64,000 nt of DNA from Galbibacter orientalis DSM 19592. GTDB lineage: Bacteria; Bacteroidota; Bacteroidia; Flavobacteriales; Flavobacteriaceae. This document shows positions 35,868 through 46,404 of the stretch, in pieces. Where the stretch lies: the NCBI RefSeq assembly GCF_000260115.1, contig NZ_JH651379.1, positions 1,802,501 to 1,866,500 of the forward strand. The letters run 5' to 3'. Made by a program: the position numbers and the translations under genes. Every line of letters begins with the position of its first letter. Position 1 is the stretch's first letter. Under the pieces are notes generated by a model. The model was given only the letters and a program-made list of their open reading frames with translations. It ran no database searches and had not been told where the DNA came from.

Positions 35868-36606
35868 AGTTAAAGATTGAAAGATTGAAGGATTGAAAGA
35901 TTGAAAGATTGAAAGATTGAAAAAGTCGGGAGTCGGAAGTCCGAAGTAGGAAGTAAAAAAGTTAATGAGTTAAAAGAGAAGAATATAGAATATAGAGAAA
36001 AGAATATAGATTTTTCTTGATTCTTGACTCTTGATTGAAAATGTACGCCTACTGAGCACTTTTCTTTTTATTGAAGGATTGAAGGATTGAAAAAGTCGGG
36101 AGTCGGGAGTCCGAAGTAGGAAGTAAAAAAGTTAATGAGTTAAAGAGAAGAATATAGAATATAGAGAAAAGAATATAGATTTTTTGACTCTTGATTCTTG
36201 ATTCCTGACTCTTGATTCCTGACTCTTTATTGAAAATGTACGCCTACTGAGCACTTTTCTTTTTATTGAAGGATTGAAGGATTGAAAAAGTCGGGAGTCG
36301 GAAGTCCGAAGTAGGAAGTAAAAAAGTAGGAAGTAAAAACGTTAATGAGTTAAAGAGAAGAATATAGAGAAAAGAATATAGATTTTTTCTTGACTCTTGA
36401 TTGAAAATGTACGCCTACTGAGCACTTTTCTTTTTATTGAAGGATTGAAAAAGCCCGAAGTCCGAAGTAGGAAGTAAAAAAGTAGGAAGTAAAAAAGTTA
36501 ATGAGTTAAAAGAGAAGAATATAGAATATAGAGAAAAGAATATAGATTTTTCTTGACTCTTGATTCTTGACTCTTGATTCCTGACTTCTGTCTTCCGACT
36601 TCAAAC
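35868..36606 (+). repeat. Complex repeat block C
   Basis: Tandem units in + orientation, marked by GTTAATGAGTTAAA at 35861, 35961, 36131, 36341 and 36497 (spacings 100, 170, 210 and 156). Modules are the same as in block B (GATTGAAR tract, GTCGGGAGTCGGAAGTCCGA, GAAGAATATAGAATATAGAG, GACTCTTGATTCCTGACTC), with a local module GTACGCCTACTGAGCACTTT repeated three times. Together with block B it brackets the disrupted FUSC gene. No gene is visible in it. Confidence 0.9.
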
Positions 36607-36634
36607 TTTAAATACTATGTTTATGAAATCGGTG

Positions 36635-36642
36635 TATATTTG
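36635..36642 (+). promoter_or_regulatory. -7 promoter element of the amidohydrolase gene
   Basis: TATATTTG matches TAnnTTTG and lies 28 bp before the start codon. No TTG at the -33 distance; the upstream DNA is repeat block C. Confidence 0.5.
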
Positions 36643-36670
36643 AAATTCAATAAACTTAATCAATCTAAAT

Positions 36671-38290
36671 ATGAGAAATATCTTCTTTGTAGGAATTATT
36701 TTAATGCTTGTTTCCTGCGGTCAAAAGGAAAAAGTAGCTTTAGTAGTTATCAATGCAAATGTATATACTGTAGATAGTTTAATGTCGAATGTAGAAGCTT
36801 TTGCAGTAAAAGACGAAAAGTTTGTTGCGGTAGGAACATCCGATGAGATAACAAAAAAATATACTTCAGAAAAAATAATAGACTTAAAAGGAAAACCTGT
36901 TTATCCAGGATTTATAGATGCACATTGCCATTTTTATGGATTAGGACTTCAAGAGCAAAATGTAGATTTAGTAGGAACCCAAAGTTATGAAGAGGTTATT
37001 CAGCGGGTGGTCGATTTTCAGAAAAAAAGAAATACCGATTTTATAGTAGGTAGAGGTTGGGATCAGAATGATTGGGAGGAAAAGGAGTTTCCTACAAAAG
37101 AAGCTTTAGATTCTTTGTATCCTAACACGCCTGTGGTTTTATCTAGAATTGATGGACATGCTTATTTAGTGAATCAAAAAGCCTTGGATTTGGCAGGAAT
37201 TACTCCAGAAACAAAAGTTGACGGTGGAGAAATAGTTCTTCAAGATGGAGAGCTTACAGGAGTTCTAGTTGATAATCCAATGGGATTAATAGATGCGGTT
37301 TTTCCTGAAACAACACCTGAAGTTGCAACAAAAGCTTTAGAAGATGCTCAGAAAATTTGCTTTGATTACGGACTCACAACTGTAAATGATGCTGGTTTAA
37401 GTAAAGAAACTATTTTATTGATAGATAGTTTGCAAAAAGCAGGAGTACTAGATATGCGCATTTATGCAATGGTTAGTAATACTCCAGAAAACTTAGATTA
37501 CTTCCTTGATCGTGGGGTTTTAAAAACGGATAAATTGGATGTGCGTTCGGTAAAAGCGTATGCAGATGGAGCTTTAGGATCGCGCGGTGCAGCTTTAAAG
37601 GCGCCATATTCCGATAAACATAATCATTTTGGAGCGATGGTAACGCCTGTAGATCAGATTTATAGTTTGGCAGAAAGGTTGGCAGAAACCGATTATCAAT
37701 TAAATACACATGCTATTGGAGATTCTGCAAATGTGGTGGTGCTTCGTGCTTATGAAAAAGCGTTACAAGGTAAAAAAGATAAACGTTGGAAGGTTGAACA
37801 TGCTCAAATTGTAGCTGTTAACGATTTTGATTATTTCTCCAATAACATTATTCCTTCTGTTCAGCCAACACATGCAACTAGCGATATGTATTGGGCAGAA
37901 GATAGAGTAGGGGCGCAACGTATTAAAGGTGCTTATGCTTATAAAACCTTATTGGAAAAGGCTGGAGTTATAGCCTTGGGTACAGATTTTCCTGTAGAGC
38001 ATGTAAGTCCTTTTTTAACTTTTTATGCAGCGGTAGCTAGAAAAGATATTAAAGGTTATCCAGAAAATGGTTTTCAAACAAAAGATGCTTTAAGTAGAGA
38101 AGAAACTTTAAGGGGAATGACTATTTGGGCAGCCTATTCTAATTTTGAGGAAAATGAAAAGGGAAGTATTGAAGCTGGAAAGTGGGCAGATTTTATAGTA
38201 TTGGATAAAGATATAATGAGGGTGCCAGAGAGTGAAATTCCAAACTTAAAAGTGGAGGCTACTTATGTTGGTGGGAAGCAAGTAAAATAA
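36671..38290 (+). CDS. Secreted lipoprotein amidohydrolase (YtcJ-like)
   Basis: A 539-residue metal-dependent hydrolase of the amidohydrolase-3 type. The N-terminus MRNIFFVGIILMLVSCGQKE is a lipoprotein signal with lipobox Cys16, so the enzyme acts in the periplasm or at the outer membrane. The metal-binding DAHCH motif has His85 and His87 (residue 83 start), the barrel continues to NTHAIGDS and the later VEHAQI, and ALGTDFPVEH supplies the final Asp. The N- and C-terminal beta sandwich is present (VVINANVYTVDSLM; WADFIVLDKDI). Substrate cannot be told; related proteins hydrolyse amide or N-formyl bonds. Confidence 0.88.
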   Translation: MRNIFFVGIILMLVSCGQKEKVALVVINANVYTVDSLMSNVEAFAVKDEKFVAVGTSDEITKKYTSEKIIDLKGKPVYPGFIDAHCHFYGLGLQEQNVDLVGTQSYEEVIQRVVDFQKKRNTDFIVGRGWDQNDWEEKEFPTKEALDSLYPNTPVVLSRIDGHAYLVNQKALDLAGITPETKVDGGEIVLQDGELTGVLVDNPMGLIDAVFPETTPEVATKALEDAQKICFDYGLTTVNDAGLSKETILLIDSLQKAGVLDMRIYAMVSNTPENLDYFLDRGVLKTDKLDVRSVKAYADGALGSRGAALKAPYSDKHNHFGAMVTPVDQIYSLAERLAETDYQLNTHAIGDSANVVVLRAYEKALQGKKDKRWKVEHAQIVAVNDFDYFSNNIIPSVQPTHATSDMYWAEDRVGAQRIKGAYAYKTLLEKAGVIALGTDFPVEHVSPFLTFYAAVARKDIKGYPENGFQTKDALSREETLRGMTIWAAYSNFEENEKGSIEAGKWADFIVLDKDIMRVPESEIPNLKVEATYVGGKQVK

Positions 38291-38324
38291 AATAGTATAT
38301 TTACTGCACTTATAGAATGTGCGC

Positions 38325-38933
38325 ATGTGTAGAAAACTAATTGTTTTAGTTGTTATTGCTTCTTTTTTATCCTGTCATCATGCTAGATATACAACTAGCA
38401 CTGGGGCAAATGGGGCTCTTGATTTTACGGAGGGAAGATGGGTTTTGAATGACGCTACTTGCGTGAATTGTGATGGGGTTAGATTAGAAAATAAATTAAT
38501 GGAATTTTTAAAAGAATGTATTAAAGATTCTATTGTTAATCTGCATCAAGAGCGGCAACACAAGCTTATAATGTCTAAAATTTCTTTTGAGCCTTCCAAA
38601 ACTGAATTAAGGGAAATAAGTAAAGGAACAGATGCGTCTTATCTAATAACGCTAGAAGGGAAAATTGTGAAAAACGAATTTGGAGGGATGGGGTACCAAC
38701 GAGATGAACCCTATGTTGATGTTGAAAATATTGCTGAGGTTTCTATTGCTTTTTACGATTTAAAAACTCAAACACAAATACATTATATAAATACTAGAGG
38801 AGCTGTTTCTGTATCAAAAGATGAAGATGACGATGATGGAGATTTTGTTTTTGCGCCTTCTGCTTATAATATATTGTCAAAAGCAATAAGAAAGGATGTA
38901 AAAAAGATTAAGAAAAATTGTAAGTGCAAATAA
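38325..38933 (+). CDS. Lipoprotein of unknown function with Cys motifs
   Basis: The frame opens with a GTG at 38319, but an ATG at 38325 gives MCRKLIVLVVIASFLSC, a proper lipoprotein signal (lipobox FLSC), so I prefer that start: 202 residues. Not recognised. After the anchor come a WVLNDATCVNCDG segment with a CxxC pair, a helical part (LENKLMEFLKECIKDSIVN), a probable sheet with ISKGTDASYLITLEGKIV and a strongly acidic tract (KDEDDDDGDF); the C-terminus is lysine-rich and ends KNCKCK. It follows the amidohydrolase by 34 bp and may share its transcript. Confidence 0.65.
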   Translation: MCRKLIVLVVIASFLSCHHARYTTSTGANGALDFTEGRWVLNDATCVNCDGVRLENKLMEFLKECIKDSIVNLHQERQHKLIMSKISFEPSKTELREISKGTDASYLITLEGKIVKNEFGGMGYQRDEPYVDVENIAEVSIAFYDLKTQTQIHYINTRGAVSVSKDEDDDDGDFVFAPSAYNILSKAIRKDVKKIKKNCKCK

Positions 38934-39063
38934 CGCTCAATTTAGAGATGAGGGAGTTAAAATAATAAAGGGGATTATCTTAAAAATAACGAAACCTAAA
39001 ATACAATTTCTTTTAGTTGTTGGATTGTAGTCCTGAGTCCGTTGAAGGATTGTTAAGTTTTCG

Positions 39064-39155
39064 CCACGAATTCACAAATATATAATTCCATTTTCCTTTC
39101 AATGGCATGCCAGTAGGACAAGACAGGAATAATAAATGTATTTGTGAATTCGTGG
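39064..39155. repeat. 92-bp MITE-like inverted-repeat element
   Basis: Perfect 17-bp inverted repeats CCACGAATTCACAAATA (39064-39080) and its complement (39139-39155) flank about 58 bp of unique DNA without a gene. The ends extend imperfectly into AAGTTTT on both sides. The surrounding gap 38934-39211 has nothing else that I can support. Confidence 0.75.
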
Positions 39156-39211
39156 TAAAAAAACTTTTCAGTAGTATGCTAGAAATATTAGCATTTATAT
39201 ATGAAGTGGGT

Positions 39212-39757
39212 TTATTTCTGAACAGTAATAGGTACTTCTACCCGAACTTTATCCCATCCCATAATCATTTTTGCGCCGTTTTCCATTGGAGCAAACATGA
39301 TAGAGAATACTTCAAGAGATTCTTTTTCACTTGATGCTGGAACATTAATACGAGCAACATCATTAGCTTCATTATAGGAATAAGCTCCCCAAACATCGGT
39401 GTCTGTACTTAAAATAATTGTCCATTGATCCTTTCCAGGAATAGAAAACAAACTGTAAGTTCCAGCTTTGATAGGTTTTCCTCCCAAAGTAACATCGTTA
39501 AAAAACTTAATTTCTGTAGCTTCGTTTGCTCCAGTTCTCCAAACATCTCCATAAGCAGCAAGATCAATACCTACAACACGACCTTTTAATTGAGGCCTTC
39601 CGTAAATAACTTTAATTAATGGAGCAGCATTTTTCTCTGGTCTAAAGTAGGCTATATCAGCAGGACTCTTATCTAGACCGCTAAATTTTTGAGCCTCTAC
39701 TTGTGTTGTGAATGATAATAAAGCTATGAAAATCATAGCAACAATAGTTCTTTTCAT
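39212..39757 (-). CDS. DUF2911 domain-containing secreted protein
   Basis: A 181-residue exported protein: signal peptide MKRTIVAMIFIALLSFTTQVEAQ, then the DUF2911 domain (about 26-178). The recognisable parts are SPADIAYFRP, IKVIYGRPQLKGR, YGDVWRTGANEATEI, AGTYSLFSIPGKDQWTIILS, WGAYSYNEANDVARI and the last strand WDKVRVEVPI. The family is common in Bacteroidota and its function is not known; the fold is a small all-beta periplasmic domain. It is convergent with nothing and divergent from asnB, separated by 252 bp. Confidence 0.88.
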   Translation of the reverse strand: MKRTIVAMIFIALLSFTTQVEAQKFSGLDKSPADIAYFRPEKNAAPLIKVIYGRPQLKGRVVGIDLAAYGDVWRTGANEATEIKFFNDVTLGGKPIKAGTYSLFSIPGKDQWTIILSTDTDVWGAYSYNEANDVARINVPASSEKESLEVFSIMFAPMENGAKMIMGWDKVRVEVPITVQK

Positions 39758-40010
39758 TAAGGATTATTTAATTGTTATTAGCTACAAAGTTATTTATAAA
39801 CTTCTTTAGTTGTAGTAGTAATAAAACTTTAGAACTTACAAATCTTTAAAAAAAAGCAGTTATTTTTTTAATAAGAGTTTATTTCTATTATATTATTTCT
39901 ATTTTTAGTTTATATATGTAAGCTATAATACACTTTTTGTTTTTAATATAAAACTAAGATTGCATATTTGCCTTATAAATAATCAGAAATAAAAAATTAA
40001 ATATATAGTT

Positions 40011-41681
40011 ATGTGTGGAATTGTTTGTGCATTTGATTTAAAAGAAAAGGCAGAAGATTTAAGGCCTCAGTTGTTAGAGATGTCTAAAAGAGTACGACAT
40101 AGAGGTCCAGATTGGAGTGGTATTTATAGTGATGATAAGGCCATTTTAACACATGAGCGTTTAGCTATTGTTGATCCAGCTTCTGGGAAACAACCTTTAT
40201 TAAGTGAGGATGGCAAATTAGTTCTAGCTGCCAATGGAGAAATCTATAACCACAGAGAGCTCCGTAAGCAATTTGAAGGAAAGTATAGCTTTAAAACGGA
40301 ATCCGACTGTGAAGTTATCTTAGCATTATATAAAGAAAAAGGAGTTGACTTTATAGATGAAATGAACGGGATTTTTGGTTTTGCTATTTATGATACTGAA
40401 AAGGATGAGTATTTTGTAGCACGAGATCATATGGGAATTATTCCGCTTTACATTGGATGGGATATTAACGGAACCTTTTATGTAGCTTCAGAATTAAAAG
40501 CTTTAGAAGGGGTGTGTAGTAAAATTCAGTTATTTCCTCCAGGACACTATATGCACAGTTCGGATGGAGAGTTTAAAAAATGGTATGTTAGAGACTGGAC
40601 AGAATATGATGCTGTAAAAGATAACGAAACCAGTATTCAGAAAGTAAAAGATGCTTTAGAAGCTGCTGTACATCGTCAGTTAATGTCGGATGTGCCTTAT
40701 GGAGTATTGCTTTCAGGAGGTTTAGACTCTTCAGTAACTTCAGCAATAGCTAAAAAATATGCAGAAAAAAGAATTGAATCTGATGATACTTCAGAAGCAT
40801 GGTGGCCACGTTTACACTCTTTTTCAGTAGGACTAGAAGGATCGCCAGATTTAGCAGCAGCACAAAAGGTAGCCGATCATATTGGAACTGTACACCACGA
40901 AATTAAATTTACAATTCAAGAAGGATTAGATGCTATAAAAGATGTAATCTATAACTTAGAAACTTATGATATTACCACCATTAGAGCTTCCACGCCTATG
41001 TACTTAATGGCTAGAGTAATTAAATCTATGGGGATAAAAATGGTTTTATCTGGAGAGGGAGCCGATGAGTTGTTTGGAGGGTATTTATATTTCCACAAAG
41101 CGCCAAATGCAAAAGAATTCCATGAAGAAACAGTTCGAAAATTAAGTAAACTTCATATGTACGATTGTTTAAGAGCAAACAAGTCGTTAGCAGCATGGGG
41201 AATTGAAGGGCGTGTTCCATTTTTGGATAAAGAATTTATGGATGTAGCCATGAGTATCAACCCTCAGGATAAAATGATTAACGGGGAGCGTATGGAGAAA
41301 TGGGTGGTTCGTAAGGCTTTTGAAGATTATTTACCAGAAAGTGTTGCATGGAGACAAAAAGAGCAATTTTCTGACGGAGTAGGGTATAGTTGGATTGATA
41401 CTTTAAAAGAAATGGTAAACGCAGAAGTAAGCGATGAGCAATTGGCAAATGCTAAATTCCGTTTCCCAATACAAACGCCAACTTCTAAAGAAGAATTTTA
41501 TTACCGTTCTATTTTTGCAGAACACTTCCCATCGGATGCAGCAGCGCTTTGCGTGCCACAAGAAGCTTCGGTAGCATGTAGTACACAAATAGCTTTAGAA
41601 TGGGATGAGGCGTTTAAAAACATGAACGATCCTTCTGGTAGGGCAGTTGCAAAAGTACATACAGATGCTTATCAAAAGTAA
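40011..41681 (+). CDS. asnB: Asparagine synthase B (glutamine-hydrolysing)
   Basis: A 556-residue two-domain enzyme making asparagine from aspartate, ATP and glutamine. The start MCGIVCAF leaves Cys2 as the glutaminase nucleophile once Met is removed; RHRGPDWSG, SDCEVILALY and the glutaminase end follow. The synthetase domain carries the PP-loop SGGLDSS (235-241), EGADELFGGYLYF and the C-terminal KMINGERMEKWVVRKAF. Length agrees with E. coli AsnB (554). A CATATTTG element, one mismatch from the -7 consensus, lies at 39963-39970. It is followed by a strong terminator. Confidence 0.97.
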   Translation: MCGIVCAFDLKEKAEDLRPQLLEMSKRVRHRGPDWSGIYSDDKAILTHERLAIVDPASGKQPLLSEDGKLVLAANGEIYNHRELRKQFEGKYSFKTESDCEVILALYKEKGVDFIDEMNGIFGFAIYDTEKDEYFVARDHMGIIPLYIGWDINGTFYVASELKALEGVCSKIQLFPPGHYMHSSDGEFKKWYVRDWTEYDAVKDNETSIQKVKDALEAAVHRQLMSDVPYGVLLSGGLDSSVTSAIAKKYAEKRIESDDTSEAWWPRLHSFSVGLEGSPDLAAAQKVADHIGTVHHEIKFTIQEGLDAIKDVIYNLETYDITTIRASTPMYLMARVIKSMGIKMVLSGEGADELFGGYLYFHKAPNAKEFHEETVRKLSKLHMYDCLRANKSLAAWGIEGRVPFLDKEFMDVAMSINPQDKMINGERMEKWVVRKAFEDYLPESVAWRQKEQFSDGVGYSWIDTLKEMVNAEVSDEQLANAKFRFPIQTPTSKEEFYYRSIFAEHFPSDAAALCVPQEASVACSTQIALEWDEAFKNMNDPSGRAVAKVHTDAYQK

Positions 41682-41716
41682 TTTTTAAGCAGAAAATCTA
41701 GTTATTTTGATTTATA

Positions 41717-41759
41717 AAAGCTACAAAATCTCGCATTTGCGGGATTTTGTAGCTTTTGC
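41717..41759 (+). terminator. Strong terminator of asnB
   Basis: AAAGCTACAAAATC...CGC pairs with GCGGGATTTTGTAGCTTT (41717-41757, one bulged or wobble base) with a small loop. It is 35 bp after the stop. The remaining gap to gyrB (41760-42048) contains the leader described next. Confidence 0.85.
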
Positions 41760-41902
41760 TGATTTTTACAAATGTTAAAATTGTTTAGAATTAATTTTAA
41801 GGCTGTTTTAAGGCTATTTAAGAGCGTTTTAAAGTAATCAACAATTGTTGATAATTTTAGGTGGTTTGACTTCAAAAGCTTTAAAATAAGGCGATATTTT
41901 CG

Positions 41903-41946
41903 TATATTTGTAAGTATTCAAAAGGATGCACTCAGTGCATTTTTTT
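41903..41946 (+). promoter_or_regulatory. gyrB -7 element followed at once by a terminator-like hairpin
   Basis: TATATTTG (41903-41910) fits the flavobacterial -7 element. Only 15 bp later, ATGCAC-TCA-GTGCAT (41926-41940) forms a 6-bp stem and TTTTTT follows. A second, weaker AAACAA/TTGTTT hairpin with a T run is at 41991-42015. Transcripts from this promoter would meet one or two attenuator-like structures before gyrB. Confidence 0.5.
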
Positions 41947-42030
41947 ATGTTTAATTGGTTCAAAAATAGATAATCATAAAGACTCATTTGAAACAAGCTT
42001 CTTTGTTTGTTTTTTAGAGTTTTCAATTAA

Positions 42031-43988
<1,958 letters not shown>

Positions 43989-43989
<1 letters not shown>

Positions 43990-44114
43990 ATCCCTTCCTG
44001 AGGGTTTTATTTCCCGAGAGCCTGTCCTGAGGTTACCAAAGCGGCTCAACGTTGAAATAGATTAAATTATTTTTCTTTACAATACCTCGTAGGTTTGCCT
44101 CGAGGTAGTTAATT
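43989..44114 (+). repeat. Dispersed multi-hairpin repeat, copy f (long form)
   Basis: Starts AATCCCTTCCTGAGGG, overlapping the gyrB stop TAA by one base, carries the AGAGCCTGTCC...GCGGCTC arm and ends TTGCCTCGAGGTAGTTAATT. The 3' hairpin TACCTCG/CGAGGTA is perfect. Confidence 0.85.
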
Positions 44115-44138
44115 AATATAACATATTTTATGTTGAAA

Positions 44139-44167
44139 AACTCATGGGAAACCATGAGTTTTTTTAT
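44139..44167 (+). terminator. Terminator after gyrB with a GAAA tetraloop
   Basis: AACTCATGG (44139-44147) pairs with CCATGAGTT (44152-44160), closed by a GAAA loop, followed by TTTTTATTTT. It lies 150 bp after the gyrB stop, beyond the repeat, so the repeat is in the gyrB 3' untranslated region. Confidence 0.88.
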
Positions 44168-44202
44168 TTTGCAGCCAGTTTAAAATCATATAATCAACTT
44201 AA

Positions 44203-45225
44203 ATGAAAAAAATATTTTTACTTTTTATCGTTTTACTTTCTACCTCTTTTTTAAGAGCGCAAGATAGTTTTGATGCGCTTTTAGCCGCTGGAGTAGACGA
44301 TGCACAACAATTTACTAACGATTACCTTGCTCCCGGAACCGATGCGTTGATGTATGGAATTAACAATGGCTGGTATAATACGGCCAAAGTAAAGCCTTTG
44401 TTAGGGTTTGAGATTTCTGTAATGGCAAATGCTGGAATTATTAGCGATAGTAAGAAATCTTTTTTAATGAATACTGCCGACTATGACAATGTTTCCTTTG
44501 TAAATGGTGAACAGAGTCAAAATGTGGGCACGGTTTTAGGAGAAAATGATCCTTCTGTTTTAGTTGAAGTTACGTATGAAGATCCTATTTTTGGAAATCA
44601 AACAGTAGCATTAGAATTACCAAACGGATTGGCGGCAGAGAACATTAGTTTTCTGCCTACTGCTTTTTTGCAAGGAAGTATAGGACTTTCTTTTGGGACT
44701 GAGTTTAAAGCTAGATTTGTACCTAAAATAAATGCCGATGATACGGAAATTGGAATGTATGGTTTTGGGTTGCAACACGATTTTACCCATTGGTTGCCAG
44801 CAGATAAATTGCTACCAGTTGCTATTTCGGGGATGGTGGCTTATACTCATTTAGATGGGAAATACGACTTTACAGATACTTCAGGGATTGATGGTGAAAA
44901 CCAACGCTTGGAAAATAGTACCAATACTTGGTTGTTTCAACTTATAGGTTCTACTCGATTGCCAGTTATTAACTTTTATGGAGGTTTAGGGTATTTAAGT
45001 GGGAAATCGGAATCCGATGTTTTGGGAACTTATATTGTAACTAATGATGCCTTGGGGATTTCTTCAGAAGCAATTGTAGATCCATATTCGGTTTCTAGTA
45101 GCGTTTCTGGGGTAAGAGCAACCTTAGGTACTAGATTAAAGTTAGGATTCTTTCGTATAAATGCCGATTATACCTTTGCAGAATACGATAGTTTTTCTCT
45201 AGGGTTGAATTTTGGCATCCGATAG
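44203..45225 (+). CDS. DUF6588-type outer-membrane protein
   Basis: A 340-residue exported protein with signal peptide MKKIFLLFIVLLSTSFLRAQ. The mature start DSFDALLAAGVDDAQQFTND, then YLAPGTDALMYGINNGWYNT and the GFEISVMANAGI strand are the pattern of DUF6588, an uncharacterised Bacteroidota barrel family. Further beta strands run to FRINADYTFAEYDSFSLGLN with a terminal FGIR. It is monocistronic; the hairpin at 45253-45287 probably ends its transcript. Confidence 0.82.
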   Translation: MKKIFLLFIVLLSTSFLRAQDSFDALLAAGVDDAQQFTNDYLAPGTDALMYGINNGWYNTAKVKPLLGFEISVMANAGIISDSKKSFLMNTADYDNVSFVNGEQSQNVGTVLGENDPSVLVEVTYEDPIFGNQTVALELPNGLAAENISFLPTAFLQGSIGLSFGTEFKARFVPKINADDTEIGMYGFGLQHDFTHWLPADKLLPVAISGMVAYTHLDGKYDFTDTSGIDGENQRLENSTNTWLFQLIGSTRLPVINFYGGLGYLSGKSESDVLGTYIVTNDALGISSEAIVDPYSVSSSVSGVRATLGTRLKLGFFRINADYTFAEYDSFSLGLNFGIR

Positions 45226-45252
45226 TATTTTTATAACATATTTAATAATTTT

Positions 45253-45292
45253 CAAAGCTACTGATTGTGTTAAAATTAGTAGCTTTGTGTTT
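45253..45292 (+). terminator. Probable terminator after the DUF6588 gene
   Basis: CAAAGCTACTGAT pairs with ATTAGTAGCTTTG (one wobble), then TGTTTTAT. The weak T run lowers confidence. Confidence 0.6.
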
Positions 45293-45325
45293 TATAAATA
45301 TTCATTTAAATAAAATAACATATAT

Positions 45326-46252
45326 ATGAAAGTTACAGTTGTAGGAGCAGGAGCAGTAGGTGCTAGCTGCGCAGAGTACATCGCTATTAAAGATTTTGCA
45401 TCTGAAGTAGTAATATTGGATATTAAAGAAGGTTTTGCTGAAGGGAAAGCAATGGATTTAATGCAGACAGCTTCTTTAAATGGTTTTGATACTAAAATTA
45501 CAGGAACTACAGGAGATTATTCTAAAACAGCAGATTCTGATATTGCAGTAATTACAAGTGGAATTCCTCGTAAACCAGGGATGACTCGTGAGGAACTTAT
45601 TGGAATAAATGCTGGAATTGTAAAAGATGTTTCTAGTAATTTAATAAAGCACTCTCCAAATGTAACTATTATTGTTGTTAGTAATCCAATGGATACAATG
45701 ACATATTTAGTACATAAAACAACTGGACTTCCTAAAAATAGAATTATTGGAATGGGAGGAGCTCTAGATAGTGCTCGTTTTAAATATCGTTTAGCAGAAG
45801 CTTTAGAAGCGCCTATTTCTGATGTTGACGGAATGGTAATTGGTGGACATAGCGATACTGGAATGCTTCCATTAACACGTTTGGCAACTAGAAACAGTGT
45901 TCCTGTAACAGAATTTTTGTCAGAAGATCGTTTAGAACAAGTAAAAGAAGATACTAAAGTAGGAGGAGCTACCTTAACTAAATTATTAGGAACTAGTGCT
46001 TGGTATGCGCCAGGAGCTGCTGTATCTGGATTAGTGCAGGCTATTGCTTGCGACCAGAAAAAAATGTTTCCATGCTCAACTTTATTAGATGGAGAATACG
46101 GACTTTCAGATATTTGTATCGGAGCGCCTGTAATTCTTGGTAAAGATGGAATTGAAAAGATTGTAGAGATCGAACTGTCTGATGCTGAGAAAGCTAAGCT
46201 GCAAGAAAGTGCTGAAGGAGTTAGAAAAACAAACGGACTTTTAGAGTTGTAA
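45326..46252 (+). CDS. mdh: Malate dehydrogenase
   Basis: A 308-residue NAD-dependent enzyme of the TCA cycle, of the LDH-like group that Bacteroidota use. The Rossmann motif is VVGAGAVGASCAEYI (5-19), followed by the acidic residue at the end of strand 2 (VVILDIKEG). The substrate-binding mobile loop has ITSGIPRKPGMTREELI (78-94), the NPMDTMT segment and the catalytic His175 in GGHSDT. Length is normal (about 310). It has its own terminator at 46281. Confidence 0.96.
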   Translation: MKVTVVGAGAVGASCAEYIAIKDFASEVVILDIKEGFAEGKAMDLMQTASLNGFDTKITGTTGDYSKTADSDIAVITSGIPRKPGMTREELIGINAGIVKDVSSNLIKHSPNVTIIVVSNPMDTMTYLVHKTTGLPKNRIIGMGGALDSARFKYRLAEALEAPISDVDGMVIGGHSDTGMLPLTRLATRNSVPVTEFLSEDRLEQVKEDTKVGGATLTKLLGTSAWYAPGAAVSGLVQAIACDQKKMFPCSTLLDGEYGLSDICIGAPVILGKDGIEKIVEIELSDAEKAKLQESAEGVRKTNGLLEL

Positions 46253-46280
46253 AAAGCAATTCTCTACATAAGAATATTAA

Positions 46281-46317
46281 AAATCCCGCAAAATTATATT
46301 TTGTGGGATTTTTTGTG
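46281..46317 (+). terminator. Terminator of mdh
   Basis: AAATCCCGCAAAA pairs with TTTTGTGGGATTT, then TTTTGTGTTT. It begins 28 bp after the stop. Confidence 0.85.
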
Positions 46318-46338
46318 TTTAAAACTTCAAAAAAATAA

Positions 46339-46369
46339 TTGTCAGTTCATAACGTAAACGCTATATTTG
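46339..46369 (+). promoter_or_regulatory. Promoter of secDF
   Basis: TTG at 46339-46341, 20 bp, then TATATTTG at 46362-46369: a good match to the Bacteroidota TTG/TAnnTTTG consensus. The start codon is 35 bp downstream. Confidence 0.75.
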
Positions 46370-46404
46370 TCCGTTTTAAAAATTGACCATTAAATAAATT
46401 TAGA

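Noticed and set aside
31400-36606. Possible CRISPR array
   Set aside because: The recurring words are not separated by unique spacers of constant length, and no cas genes are nearby.
39107-39334. A 75-codon frame overlapping the end of the DUF2911 gene
   Set aside because: It spans the MITE-like element and the antisense strand of a better-supported gene.
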